Positions 1-10,042 of a DNA stretch of 37,816 nt are shown here, piece by piece. Origin of the DNA: CBDCUC01 sp965222485 (GTDB lineage: Bacteria; Pseudomonadota; Alphaproteobacteria; Rhizobiales; Hyphomicrobiaceae). The translations under genes and the position numbers were made by a program. The stretch spans positions 1 through 37,816 of the forward strand of contig CBDCUC010000036.1 in NCBI GenBank assembly GCA_965222485.1. The letters run 5' to 3'. A model generated the notes under the pieces. The model ran no database searches, was not told the origin of the DNA, and was given only the letters and a program-made list of their open reading frames with translations. Every line of letters begins with the position of its first letter. The first letter of the stretch is position 1.

Positions 1-649
1 CGGAGAAGGTCGTATAGGCGTCGATATACTTGAAGCCGTTAAAGTAAGCGCGCTCGCGGATAATCTCGTTCATCATCACATAGTGTGCGTTGGCCTTTGG
101 GCGGCGCACGCTTGGAAGTCCGACCCAGTAGACTGCAATAGAGAGCTTCTTGAGGGCCTTCATGACGGCATCGATCGTGCGCGTGTATTTCTTGCGCCAC
201 GTTACCGTGCCAACCTTATGCCACTTGCGTTCGGAGTCCCGGAATGCAATCCGGTCGCCGAGTCCCATCATGACAACGGCGACGTGCACGTTGGCTTGCG
301 AAAGTTCCGCCTTAAGATCTGACGTCAATCTGCGCACGCTTCCCTTCATAATTGTGCGGACTGACCTGCGCTTAGGCACAAGATAGACGCGTGCATCGCG
401 GGCAAGTGTTTGGGCCAATGCACCCTTCACACCCTCAGCCAACGAGTCGCCGATGACCATGACCTGATAGGTATCGCCTTCTGGAAACGGCGTAATGTAG
501 CTTCCTGACCCGTCCTCGGCATTCTGGGCCCGGGCAGCCGGTGTGGCGATCAACCCCGCGAGGAGGGCGGCAAATAGGGCTGCACAACCGTAGAGGAGCC
601 GTGTCCGACGCGTGCGGTATAGGTTGATTTGATGATGATGCAAATGCAT
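1..649 (-). CDS. DUF459 SGNH-hydrolase-like exported protein (partial)
   Basis: The gene runs off the left edge, so its C-terminus is missing. It reads from an ATG at 649 preceded by AGAAGG. The N-terminus is basic and His-rich (MHLHHHQ), followed by a hydrophobic stretch ending in TPAARAQ at about residue 42, which is a signal peptide. An SGNH block I follows at residues 66-70 (IGDSL, with the nucleophile Ser), and a later VVMMGLGDR segment fits the next SGNH block. This is the DUF459 family, thought to act on periplasmic or cell-wall substrates; the exact substrate is unknown. Its neighbour mltB lies on the same strand 213 bp upstream, which supports an envelope role. The frame is intact as far as it can be seen. 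Confidence 0.85.
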   Translation of the reverse strand, partial: MHLHHHQINLYRTRRTRLLYGCAALFAALLAGLIATPAARAQNAEDGSGSYITPFPEGDTYQVMVIGDSLAEGVKGALAQTLARDARVYLVPKRRSVRTIMKGSVRRLTSDLKAELSQANVHVAVVMMGLGDRIAFRDSERKWHKVGTVTWRKKYTRTIDAVMKALKKLSIAVYWVGLPSVRRPKANAHYVMMNEIIRERAYFNGFKYIDAYTTFS

Positions 650-862
650 CGCGCTGCCTTCTACTGCACCGGCTTATGACGGCGTCTTATGACGATACGT
701 CAGGATTGCTCGGCTGTATTCGGACCAGCACCATACCTGTGAAATTTGGCATGACAAGGCTGGCGGCGGATTTCCCCGGTCAATAGCAGGGACAGCCGGT
801 TCTACCGAATCATGGACGATTGTTGCCCTCCTGGCCGCGACGCGCCGGGCAAGTTACAATTG

Positions 863-2100
863 CTATTGGCGCATGTGTTTGAGGACGCGTGCCGATGGCC
901 AGCAGTCGATCTTCAGTTTGTTGGCCTTCTGATAAGCGCCTAATTGGCGGCGGGTGTTGGAGCCAATGAAGCCGTCCACCTTTTCAATCCCGTAGCCTGA
1001 TTTTTTGAGTTCAGTTTGTACGCCGCGAATGATCACGGTTTTTTGTGGACCTATTCGCTTGAATGGAACGCGAAAGTCGCCGCCACCGCCAATACGATCG
1101 GCGAGATTGCCGACAAATACCGCGTATAGATCGGATGTATTGTAGCGACGGATGACCTGAAAGTTTTCAAAAGCAAGAAACGAGGGTCCGTGCGTGCCGG
1201 CCGGTGACATCAGGTATGCTGGTTCATCGTATAGCGCCTCAGGAAATTTGCGCTTTGCCCACGCGGCGAAAGCCAAGCTCTATCCATTGGCGCAATGGAC
1301 GTGCTCCCGGAGGCCTTCCAACGAACAGTTCGACGTTGCTGGTATTAAGACTTCAAATCCCCACGGCTGCCCCTTGACCCAGCCTTTTGCTTTCAATTGG
1401 CGTGCGGCTGCGGAAAGGGCATCGGAGACAGAGTTGAATAGATCGGCAAAACCGTCGTGGCCCTCGGCACGCGCAATGGGCAAAGAATTCCGATGGAAGG
1501 AATTGCGTCATTCCCATCGCACCCGCCCAGGAGGCACGCATCTTTTTGCGCGGCACGCCGAGCTGCAACAGGCGCAGGGCGTCAATGAGTTCGTTGCGGA
1601 ACATGTCTTTGCGACGGCCGACATAGGCCTGTGTCGCCAACACCTTTATGGCATCATGTGGCGGTTTATAACTGCCAAATGCTGTTTCGCGTCCCCAGAT
1701 CGCAAGGACCGCATTGCGGTCAACACCGATGTCGCGCTCAATGCGGTCAAGCACTTCATTATGTTTGCGCGATAGGACGCGCCCACGCTTGGCCAGTCGT
1801 GCCAAATAGGACTTGTCCAAGTATTCGCGCGGCTCGCGCGTGGAATTCTGCCTGGCGCACTTTGCGTTTTTTTCGACCGGGAATTTCCAGATCAGGAAGC
1901 TTGTAGTCCGGTTTGAGGCCTGCGAAGGCTGCATCGAATGTCTTGCGCGATACGCCGGCCGCCTGTGCGTCCGGCCACAGGCTCTCAAGAAACGTACGGA
2001 ATGACGTGTCGGCACTGGCCATGCCGATTTGGATCGTTGCTGCGAAAAGGATTGCTGCGGCACATGCTCTGTATCGAAGGACAAGTGTCAGAAACTGCAT
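863..2100 (-). pseudogene. MltB-like lytic murein transglycosylase, frame broken
   Basis: This encodes a periplasmic lytic transglycosylase that cleaves peptidoglycan glycan strands. From the ATG at 2100 a signal peptide runs to ASAD. The catalytic region contains the motif WGRETAFG, whose Glu is the expected catalytic acid, then AYVGRRKDMFRNE and SWAGAMGMTQFLPSEFF. A C-terminal peptidoglycan-binding domain (RGVQTELKKSGYG to GAYQKANKL) follows. The reading frame is broken in three places: an extra base at about 1842-1843 (a GG run on the + strand), an extra T at about 1487-1488, and an in-frame TAG at 1280-1282 just before LAFAAWAKRKF. Removing one base at each of the first two sites restores the family sequence. 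A TTG at 2139 is an alternative start. The breaks may be sequencing error or real inactivation; the TAG cannot be explained by an indel. Confidence 0.85.
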
Positions 2101-2346
2101 TGCTCTCACGGGTCGGCAGGACCTTTTGCGATTGGTCAAAGCTTATCGGCACAATCATGTTCGTTCTACACTATCCTGCGTTCGCCTAAGACCGGCTTGC
2201 GCGCACGATGTGGCGGCGAAAGGCCAGTTGGCCGGGGGGGAAGCCCGGAGGGTTCTGGCAGGAGATTGAGGGCTTTTTGCGAACACGTGCAAGGTTCGCC
2301 GGCTCGGCAAAGCAGGTTTGGACTGGCGGTTGCACCGATCCGGTAA

Positions 2347-3343
2347 TCAGGCGACGTCAGATAGCTCGTCGAGCTTGGCTTCCCAATTGAGCGCCTGGGT
2401 GACAATCTCATCAAGATTATCGTGCTCAGGCGTCCAACCCAACTCGTCGCGGATTTTGCTGGTGGCTGCGACAATCGCAGGCGGTCACCGGCACGAGGTG
2501 GAGACATTTTCACCGCAAAATCGCTTTTGCCTGGCACGTTTGACAGCATCTATGACCTGAAGAACGGAATAGCCTTTTGAGTATCCGCAGTTGAAGACAT
2601 CCGATTTTCCGCCGCCGCGTAGATGTGCAAGTGCCGCCATATGCGCGCGCGCCAGATCTTTGACGTGGATATAATCGCGAACGCATGTGCCATCTTCGGT
2701 AGGATAGTCGGTGCCGAAGACTTCCATACCGGACCTCTTTCCTAGTGCCGCTTCGCACGGCCACCTTAATCAGGTGCGTGGCACGCGGGTGTCGACTGGC
2801 CGGAGCGCCCTAGCGGGTCGGCGCCAGCGACATTGAAGTAACGCAATGCGACGTAGTTGAAGTCGTGGGCGCGGGATGCGTCGGCGAGCATAAGCTCGGT
2901 CATGAGTTTGGACGTGCCGTACGGTGACATCGGCTTCTGCGGCGCTGTTTCACTCACCGGGTTTTCTTCCGGCGCGCCATAGACTGCGGCGGTGGAGGAA
3001 AAGATGAAGTTGCGGACACCGGCTTCAAACGGCTGCCGACATCAAGGCGCGGGAGTTCACGGTGTTGTTGTGATAGTAGCCGAGCGGGTCGGTTACCGAG
3101 TCGGGCACAACAATCGATCCAGCGAAGTGAATGATGGCCTCGATCTCGTGTGCTTCAATGATGATCTTGACGAGTTCTTCGTCACCGGCATCGCCGTTAA
3201 CGAATCTCACTCCTGCTGGCACTGCCCAGCGAAAACCGGTTGATAAGTTATCTAGAACAACGACCTTCTCGCCAGCATCGAGAAGCTCAAGCACCATGTG
3301 GCTTCCAATGTAGCCCTGCGCCGCCGGTAACCAAGATTGCCAT
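2347..3343 (-). pseudogene. galE: UDP-glucose 4-epimerase, frame broken by several indels
   Basis: GalE interconverts UDP-glucose and UDP-galactose using bound NAD in the cytoplasm, feeding surface polysaccharide synthesis. The pieces are collinear with the whole family: an N-terminal Rossmann start (MAILVTGG, then GYIGSHMVLELLDAGEKVVV), the catalytic YGTSK motif, ALRYFNVAGADP, and the C-terminal VFNCGYSKGYSVLQVIDAVKR and WEAKLDELSDVA. The span fits a protein of about 330 residues. Frame breaks lie near 3314-3316 (GGG for GG), 3027-3029 (TTT for TT), 2787-2789 (CCC for CC), about 2755, about 2545 and about 2490. All key motifs survive, so the gene is either recently dead or intact and mis-sequenced. 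It diverges from galU. Confidence 0.88.
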
Positions 3344-3350
3344 GACCGTT

Positions 3351-3424
3351 TCCCAATTTGGTACTGGACTGTCTTGTTGCGCAGGCGGCAGATGTCCTTT
3401 ATTGGCCAGATCGTCCCAATTTGG
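3351..3424. promoter_or_regulatory. Direct repeats in the galE-galU divergent promoter region
   Basis: The 11-mer TCCCAATTTGG occurs at 3351-3361 and again at 3414-3424, both in the 182-bp gap between the two divergent start codons. Two identical copies 63 bp apart suggest a shared regulator site, but no known box was recognised. Confidence 0.3.
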
Positions 3425-3525
3425 AGTGCGTGCGACGCCTGCGACAAACGCTCGTTACGACCTGTCGCAGGAACCGTTCCACTTGATCCGCCAACCGTTC
3501 TTATGGATTTGTCCCGGAGCTCCCA

Positions 3526-4419
3526 ATGCCTGATAACCGCCCCCGCATACGCAAGGCCGTGTTTCCCGTGGCTGGTCTGGGCACACGGTTTCTGCCGGCA
3601 ACCAAGGCGGTGCCGAAGGAAATGCTAACGGTGGTTGACCGGCCCGGTAATTCAGCATGTCGTGGATGAGGCACGCGCAGCGGGAATTGAGCATTTCGTT
3701 TTTATAACGGGCCGCAATAAGGGCGTGATCGAAGACCACTTCGATCATCAGTTTGAACTGGAGCATACGCTTGAGGCGCGCAACAAGAACGAGGCGCTGC
3801 AGCAGCTCGTCGATGAGTTGCCGGCAGCAGGCGCGACGAGCTTTACCCGCCAACAACAACCGCTGGGACTCGGGCACGCGGTGTGGTGCGCGCGCGACAT
3901 TGTCGGCGACGAGCCCTTTGCACTACTGCTGCCGGACATGCTGCATCTTGCAGATACGCCATGTCTGGCGGACATGATTGGCGCCCTATAAACGAGAATG
4001 GCGGCAATCACATTGCGGTGGCGCCCGGTACCGAAGGATCAGACTCATAAATACGGTATTGTCGGTGTCGAAGATGCTTCGGCGCCCGTTTCTCAGATCA
4101 GCGCAATGGTGGAGAAGCCCGAACCGGGAACAGCACCATCCAACCTGCACATCACTGGCCGCTATATTTTGCAGCCCAGCGTGTTCAAACATCTTGCGCG
4201 CCAGGAGCGCGGTGCCGGCGGTGAAATCCAATTGACTGATGCAATGCTGAAGATGCTTCAGAGTGGCGACGAGGCCTTTCACGCTGTTTCGTTTCGACGG
4301 CGACATCTACGACCACCGGCTCGAAGCTCGGGTTCCTTTTGGCGAATGTGGCTTATGGGCTCGCGCGCGACGATCTGGAGGCAGACCTGCGAACAGCCAT
4401 CGCGAAAATGATCGGATAG
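3526..4419 (+). pseudogene. galU: UTP-glucose-1-phosphate uridylyltransferase, frame broken
   Basis: GalU makes UDP-glucose from UTP and glucose-1-phosphate. The start ATG at 3526 follows CGGAG. The nucleotide-binding signature is clear (KAVFPVAGLGTRFLPATKAVP KEML in two pieces), followed by VFITGRNKGVIEDHFD, LGLGHAVWCARDIVGDEPF, KYGIVGVED, MVEKPEPGTAPSN and a restored C-terminus ending AIAKMIG before the TAG at 4417. About six single-base insertions break the frame: CCC at 3643-3645, then near 3985, 3991 and 4026, a TTT near 4288, and a C near 4317. Each is an over-length of a run, and removing one base restores the family sequence every time. The gene's partners are galE and the envelope genes beside it. 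Confidence 0.88.
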
Positions 4420-4506
4420 CCGCAGTGCGTCCGCTGACTATCTGAACGATCGTTTTGTTTCGCGCGGTTGACCCTGATTGTGTGAAAGTGACCCGCTTGT
4501 GTTGCA

Positions 4507-6322
4507 TCAACGGCGCACGCGTACACCGACGCGGACTTCGTCGGCATCGAAATCGCTCGCAGGGAAATCAGAGCGGAAACGGGAATGTTCGTACCGGCCG
4601 AAGAGTATGACGTTTCGATTGATGAAGTATTCGCTACCTAACGAGAAGGTCAGCTCGTTTTCAGCCGCATCCAATCCTTCGAACTGCCTATGATCGATTG
4701 CGAAACCAGCCATGACAATAAGATGGCGGCGGAAGGCGTGCCGCATTTCTAAAGAAACCTGATGTTCGCTCACGCCGCGTGCGCCAGCGTCGGTGGAGTC
4801 GGTCAGATCGGTTTGTTGCCGTGGCTGAAAGGGTCGTCAGAGCGCTCATACGCCAGGCTAGATTTGCATCAACCAAAAAGGCATCGAATTCCCCAAGCCG
4901 GCGATCCTTATGGTCCTGACGGCCATAACCGAGGGCGAATTCGCCACGCAAGAAGGCGCCTGTATTGCCGAACGAAATGCCTGTTCGAAATCTCTGACCG
5001 TCGGAAATCGCGAAACAGCCCGTCCGAGGTGGCGGCGGTTTCGAAATCACGTGAAACGAGTTCGATCTCGGAAAAGACGTTGAGCGTTGGTTTTGAACTC
5101 CCAGCTGGCGCGAAGCGCGCCGGAATTTTCATGGTAGTTGCGGTCGTTGATTGGTCGTGCTGCCGTCGCCACGGCCCACCGAGCCGAACTCATTGTCCGT
5201 CAAGGCGCCACGCAGCTGAAGACGCAACCTATTGAAACGGTGCTGAAGCGTACCGGCCAGCTCTTCAACGGTCGTACGTGTACGTTCGCCGGCTTGTGGT
5301 GCATCGATAGCGGACCGGCTTTCCTGTTCAACTGCGCGCGATGCGCTGACCTGCGCGTTGGTGCGGCGTGTCACGTCGAGGCGGCCCCTTGCGCGCAGGA
5401 GATGTTGGTCTTCTTCCTCGGTCTGAAACTCATTGTTGAAGTCACGATTGATGGCCGCTTCAAACTCAAGCGCATGCACGCTCCAGTTGGAAACAAGACG
5501 ATGGCGGGTGGCCAAGCCCAACGCTTCATCGCTAACCGCCCGCGGCGCCTCGAAGATGTTTGAGAAGCTTGCGCCCGATAGCTCTGCTTCGGGAAACCAT
5601 ACAAAACTCCCGAGCTTGACGCCAATTGGATCGTAAGGCTCTGCAGTAAAGAAGCGCCGGGGACGCCTGTCGCTCAGCGGATCGATATCCTCGATTTGAA
5701 ACAGGAGTGGATCAAAGCCAGCAGGCGGATCCTCGAACGCCGCGATGTCTTCCGGATCGCGCATGTCCGTCGAGGTTGTGTCGATTGCATCGTGTTGGGC
5801 GGGCAGTTCGCCGACGGGCTCGGTACCGTCAAGGATGACGGGTTGTTCCTGATCGATGGCATCTCCGTCGAGAACGACAGGGCGCAGTCTGCGCGGCGGT
5901 GGTGGATCGGCCACATCGCTCGCGATCTGCGTTCGCCGGTTGCGGTCCTGCCGGTCAGCGGCAGGGCTTCGCGTTTCGACATCTGCGTCTTCTGCCGCCA
6001 CCAGCGGTGCCAAAGCGCCGCGAAGGTTGGGCCTGTCTGCATCGGCAGTCGGTGTTCGTGAGTTGCCTGTATTCGCAACGACCGGTGCGGCCGTACCTGA
6101 AGAGGAATCGCCGTCTTCGAATAGCGTGCCGCCTGGAAGATCAATTGCGGATGGCTGAGTGGTGGGCTCTGGCCCACCTGACGGGTCTGTGGCCGGCGCA
6201 ACGTCCAGCGTCCCACGCAACCCCTCTTGAGCATACATGCTGCTGGAGGCGTGGATGAGCGCCGTGCAGATCACCGCAGGGGCAAGAATTGCGCGAAACC
6301 GATACAGCCGATCGCCGTCCAC
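4507..6322 (-). pseudogene. Outer-membrane beta-barrel protein (BBP2_2-like), frame broken
   Basis: The gene starts at a GTG at 6322 with GGAG eight bases upstream. The N-terminus has a signal peptide (to about SSMYAQ), followed by a long Pro/Asp-rich disordered region with no clear domain (roughly residues 35-220). After that comes a barrel-like part: PIGVKLGSFVWFPEAELSG, ELAGTLQHRFNRLRLQLRGAL and, in other frames, FRTGISFGNTGAFLRGEFALGYG and EVRVGVRVRR at the end. Alternating hydrophobic residues and a final aromatic/arginine strand fit an outer-membrane barrel of the putative beta-barrel porin 2 type. At least three frame changes fall near 5130, 4970-5050 and 4770, so only the first 390 or so residues are in one frame. 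The function is unknown; placement beside galU suggests a surface role. Confidence 0.7.
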
Positions 6323-6744
6323 TTGCTGTGCTCCAATTCAGAGCGCCGACTCGGCCTGATCTGGTCCGGATCTTCTCGGCTGCGGCCCGAGCGCCCTATC
6401 CTGCCTTTGGCGGGCAATGCGACGTCGTCGAGCGGCCGACCAACGCCCCCGACGAACCGATTGGCCACGCTGTTGTTCAACAAAATCAAACGCATACGGG
6501 AACAGACCGTCAGCCTATCCGATAGTGGTTAACAGGCATTGAAGCCTGTGTTTCAGATTGGGATTCGTGCTAGAGCAAGGGTGCCAGCATTGCTGCCTGA
6601 GACCCCAAGGTCTTCCGGGCGCAGCTTGGCTTAGATCGGTCTAAAAGACGGTGCTTCAAGGCTCGTCCTCCCTGTAGAATTGGGGAGACGGTTGAATAGG
6701 CGTCCGGGCCGATTGTGCGGGGCGTTTCGAGGACGGGGAAACTG
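6323..6744. other. Intergenic region between divergent OMP gene and kpsF
   Basis: No convincing gene is seen here. The stretch must carry the promoters of the beta-barrel gene and kpsF. A small inverted repeat, ACAGGC at 6532-6537 and GCCTGT at 6544-6549 with a six-base loop, is the only structure noticed. Confidence 0.5.
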
Positions 6745-7770
6745 ATGGCGGCAAGCTCTAAGCCACACAGAAAACTAAAAGCCATCGATGGCGGCAAGGT
6801 GGAGACAGCGCCCTGGCTCGCCTCGGCGACACGAACGCTGAAGCTGGAGCGGGAGGGCCTGAGTGCGCTTCGCGACGCGTTGGACAACGGGCTGAAACAG
6901 CCCTTCCTTAAGGCGATTGGCCAGCTCAAGGACGCAAGGGGGCGCGTGATCGTGTCCGGCATCGGCAAGAGCGGTCATGTCGGCCAAAAGATTGCTGCGA
7001 CATTCGCCTCCACGGGCACACCGGCCTTCTTCGTCCACCCCAGCGAAGCCAGCCACGGCGATCTTGGTATGATAACGGACGAAGACGTCATACTGGCGCT
7101 GTCATGGTCGGGCGAAACGGTTGAACTCAAAAACATCATTACCTACTCCCGGCGGTTTAGTGTTCCGCTGATTGCAATTACGTCAAAGAAAAACTCCGCG
7201 CTGGGCGGGCAGGCGGATGTCTGCCTGGAATTGCCACGCAGCAAGGAGGCATGCCCGCACGGGCTGGCTCCTACCACTTCGACGACTATGCAGCTGGCAC
7301 TGGGAGACTGTCTTGCCATTGCGCTGTTGGAGGCCAAGGGATTTACGGCGCACGACTTTAAGCTCTTCCACCCGGGCGGTTCGTTGGGTGCAAGCCTCAA
7401 ATATGTGTCTGATCTGATGCATCCATCGGAGGAACTGCCGCTTGCTGGCGAGCAGGACACGATGGGTGAGGCCCTGGTCACGATGACGGCCAAGGCATTT
7501 GGCTGCATAGGAATAGTAGATGATAAGGGGCGCCTTGTCGGCGTGGTCACGGACGGCGATTTGCGCCGTCACATGGATGCAGACCTTTTGTCGGCAAAGG
7601 TTTCGCAGATCATGACGCGCGAGCCGAAAACGATTGCGCCTGGCATGTTGGCGTCTGCGGCATTGGAACTGATGAATGCCAAACGAATTACAGCGCTTTT
7701 CGTTGTGGAGAAGAACAAGCCCGTTGGCATTGTGCATGTGCACGACATGCTGCGCGCGGGCATCGTCTAA
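6745..7770 (+). CDS. kdsD: Arabinose-5-phosphate isomerase (KpsF/KdsD family)
   Basis: The enzyme converts ribulose-5-phosphate to arabinose-5-phosphate, the first committed step towards Kdo for lipopolysaccharide. An N-terminal SIS domain (about residues 30-180) shows VSGIGKSGHVGQKIAATFAS, HPSEASHGDLGM and LSWSGETVEL. Two CBS domains follow (VSDLMHPSEELP to VVTDGDLRRHM, and ImTREPKTIAP to VHVHDMLRAG). At 341 residues it is the usual family length. The ATG at 6745 follows GAGGACGGGG; an upstream GTG at 6715 would add ten residues and looks less likely. The frame is intact, in contrast to the broken genes just upstream. It is convergent with the small secreted-protein gene. Confidence 0.93.
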   Translation: MAASSKPHRKLKAIDGGKVETAPWLASATRTLKLEREGLSALRDALDNGLKQPFLKAIGQLKDARGRVIVSGIGKSGHVGQKIAATFASTGTPAFFVHPSEASHGDLGMITDEDVILALSWSGETVELKNIITYSRRFSVPLIAITSKKNSALGGQADVCLELPRSKEACPHGLAPTTSTTMQLALGDCLAIALLEAKGFTAHDFKLFHPGGSLGASLKYVSDLMHPSEELPLAGEQDTMGEALVTMTAKAFGCIGIVDDKGRLVGVVTDGDLRRHMDADLLSAKVSQIMTREPKTIAPGMLASAALELMNAKRITALFVVEKNKPVGIVHVHDMLRAGIV

Positions 7771-7859
7771 TTACACGAACTGGTCAAAGTACGCATGGCC
7801 GACAGCCCCGCGAACGAGACTGCCGGCAGGAGACATGCGAACACCCAATCGCAATTCTC

Positions 7860-8150
7860 TTAACGCAGGAAATTCGTCGAGCTGTATTGATTGATCATGC
7901 CGCGCACACTGTTGCCGCCTGGCTTGCCAGCCGTATTCGTGCTGGAGGTAACACCCTTGTTTTTCGCGTATTTGCCAAGGTTGTTCTTCTTCAGATAGCG
8001 GTCGACATACTTGTCGGCGATCGAGTTAATGTTGGAGCGCAGTCCGCTTCCGTATGAGGGAATGCCCTGTGCCTGCGCAGCACCTGCTGCAGCCAGCATG
8101 CCCAGCGCAAATGCGCCAGCCAGCGCGGATGCTTTCGATTGCGTCTTCAT
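7860..8150 (-). CDS. Small secreted protein of unknown function
   Basis: This is a 96-residue protein. The ATG at 8150 is preceded by GGGAG at a good distance. The N-terminus MKTQSKASALAGAFALGML to AAQAQ is a clear Sec signal peptide with an AQA cleavage site. The mature part of about 70 residues is polar and basic (SIADKYVDRYLKKNNLGKYAK) with a Gly/Ser/Thr/Asn-rich tail. No family was recognised. It stands alone, convergent with kdsD, and a 14-bp palindrome lies 137 bp upstream of its start. Confidence 0.7.
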   Translation of the reverse strand: MKTQSKASALAGAFALGMLAAAGAAQAQGIPSYGSGLRSNINSIADKYVDRYLKKNNLGKYAKNKGVTSSTNTAGKPGGNSVRGMINQYSSTNFLR

Positions 8151-8286
8151 TTCTTTGTCTCCCTTGTCATCTCTGACATAAAAGTGCCTCATCACTATCG
8201 GGCTGACAGCGGAGGGCTGTAATCAGTCCGGCGCTCCTTTTCGCTAGAGCACGCGTGCACAATGGCGGGAGATCAGAAAGTCTGCT

Positions 8287-8300
8287 GTTCCATATGGAAC
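8287..8300. promoter_or_regulatory. 14-bp perfect palindrome upstream of the secreted-protein gene
   Basis: GTTCCATATGGAAC reads the same on both strands. It sits in the 265-bp gap between nfeD and the small secreted-protein gene, where a promoter for the latter is expected. It could be an operator; no known regulator is assigned. Confidence 0.3.
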
Positions 8301-8415
8301 TTCAGAGAGTTTTTATACGAAGACATGCGAAGGCAGCGGTGCGCCAACCCTCGGCCGCCAGGCCTTGCCGTTGATTTTGTTGGTTTTTTCGATAAAGCCC
8401 AATCGATGAACTTGA

Positions 8416-8901
8416 TTAGGCGGCATCATGGGCGACCACCAGGACTGAGCCCTTGGCGGCAACAACCGTCATCGTCTGCCCGGCTGCGACGTCGGGCCCC
8501 TCGGCAATCCACAACGTATCGCCGATCCGGACCTTTCCACGGCCGCCTGAGATCGCTTCTGCGACCTGGACGCTGCGGCCAATGTATTGGGCACTGCGTT
8601 CATTTAGGTTGGGCAAATCGCTCTTTGACGCCAGCGGGCCCGCGTAGCGGCGAACCCAGAATACCGTGACCATGGCGGTAAGCGCGAAAACAATGACTTG
8701 TGCCTGCCAACCGAAGTAACTGGCAGCTTCAGGCCCAAGTTCTGTAAGTCCGATGGCGGCAATTCCAACCAATGCCGCGGCTACGCTAAACCAGACAAAA
8801 TGCACGCCTGGGATAATGGTCTCCAGCAAAAATAAGGCCGTTGCCAAGATGAACCAGTTCCACGGACCGAACCCGTAAAGAATATTCACGATGGATGTCA
8901 T
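8416..8901 (-). CDS. NfeD family membrane protein
   Basis: This 161-residue protein begins at the ATG at 8901, which has AGAAGG nine bases upstream. Two to three transmembrane segments are visible in the first 90 residues (WNWFILATALFLLETI, HFVWFSVAAALVGIAAIG, AQVIVFALTAMVTVFWV). A C-terminal soluble OB-fold-like domain follows (GRSVQVAEAISGGRGKVRIGDTLWIAEGPDVAAG). It lies directly downstream of an SPFH protein on the same strand, the usual arrangement: NfeD-type proteins partner SPFH proteins in membrane microdomain or protein quality control. This is the short NfeD form without the protease domain. Confidence 0.9.
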   Translation of the reverse strand: MTSIVNILYGFGPWNWFILATALFLLETIIPGVHFVWFSVAAALVGIAAIGLTELGPEAASYFGWQAQVIVFALTAMVTVFWVRRYAGPLASKSDLPNLNERSAQYIGRSVQVAEAISGGRGKVRIGDTLWIAEGPDVAAGQTMTVVAAKGSVLVVAHDAA

Positions 8902-9079
8902 GGTAGCGGCCTTCTCTCTGACTTCTTGGACCAATACGCGGCACGTGTGATTATAACACGCACCTCAGACGAAACGAGCCGGGAATTTGCTAATCCTGGA
9001 GTAGGGCATGGGGTGTTGCCAGACCACCGGGCTCGCTATCTGTGCGGCTGCTAGGGCGCAGCCGCACTTTTTGCGTTCA

Positions 9080-10042
9080 TCAAACCCGCGGGACGCTGCC
9101 GCCTGAACCTGAGTTGCCCGATTTTGACTGCTTTCCGAATGCCTCGCTTGCAAGCTCGGAAATTCCTGCCAATGACCCAATCACGGATGACGCCTCGAGC
9201 GGCATCATCAAAATTTTCTGGTTCGGCGACATGGCGAGCTTTTCCAAAGCCTTCATGTAATTGTTTGCGACAAAATAGTTGATGGCTTGCACGTCGCCGG
9301 CCGAGATCGCCTCTGACACCATTTGTGTTGCCTTCGCTTCAGCTTCGGCTGCGCGCTCACGCGCCTCAGCGTCTTTGAATGCGGCTTCCCGGCGACCTTC
9401 AGCCTCGAGCACAGCGGCACGCTTTTCACCTTCGGCTTCAAGAATGGCGGATTCACGTGAACCTTCCGCTTCCAGGATTTGGGCACGCTTTTCACGCTCT
9501 GCCTTCATCTGACGAGCCATGGCGTCGACCAGATCACGCGGAGGATCGATATCTTTGATTTCAATTCGCGTAACTTTTACGCCCCAGCTTTCCGTTGCCG
9601 CATCGACAACGTGCAACAGCTCAGCGTTGATCTGGTCGCGATTGGACAACAGCTCGTCGAGGTCCATGGAGCCCATGACCGTACGAATGTTCGTCATGGT
9701 AAGATTCACAATGGACTCTTCCAGCTGATCGACTTCGTAGGCTGCCTTGGCCGCGTTCAGAACCTGATAGAAGTTGACCCCATTAACGCGCACCATCGCA
9801 TTGTCACGCGTGATGATGTCCTGGCTGGGAATGTCGAGCACTTGCTCTTTCATATTCATGCGAGCAACCACGCGCTCCATGACCGGGATCAGAATATGCA
9901 GGCCCGGCACGAGCGTGCGCGTATACCGTCCAAAATTCTCAACCGTGTAGTTATAGCCCTGTGGAACAATCTTGACCGTCGACCACAGCGTCACGACGGC
10001 CAGGATTATGAGTATGAGGCCGAGCAGTTCACCAGTTCCCAT
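9080..10042 (-). CDS. SPFH/band 7 (stomatin-like, QmcA type) membrane protein
   Basis: The 320-residue protein has one N-terminal transmembrane helix (ELLGLILIILAVVTLWSTV), then a band 7 domain (VPQGYNYTVENFGRYTRTL, VPGLHILIPVMERVV, DIPSQDIITRDNAMVRV, NRDQINAELLHVVDAATESW). A long charged coiled coil follows (QILEAEGSRESAILEAEGEK and repeats of EAEG), then a C-terminal part with LMMPLEASSVIGSL. The chosen ATG at 10042 has TTGGAG upstream; an in-frame ATG at 10081 would add 13 residues. It probably forms an oligomeric membrane scaffold with the NfeD protein encoded 178 bp downstream. The upstream 185 bp (10082-10266) are AT-rich and should hold its promoter. Confidence 0.92.
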   Translation of the reverse strand: MGTGELLGLILIILAVVTLWSTVKIVPQGYNYTVENFGRYTRTLVPGLHILIPVMERVVARMNMKEQVLDIPSQDIITRDNAMVRVNGVNFYQVLNAAKAAYEVDQLEESIVNLTMTNIRTVMGSMDLDELLSNRDQINAELLHVVDAATESWGVKVTRIEIKDIDPPRDLVDAMARQMKAEREKRAQILEAEGSRESAILEAEGEKRAAVLEAEGRREAAFKDAEARERAAEAEAKATQMVSEAISAGDVQAINYFVANNYMKALEKLAMSPNQKILMMPLEASSVIGSLAGISELASEAFGKQSKSGNSGSGGSVPRV

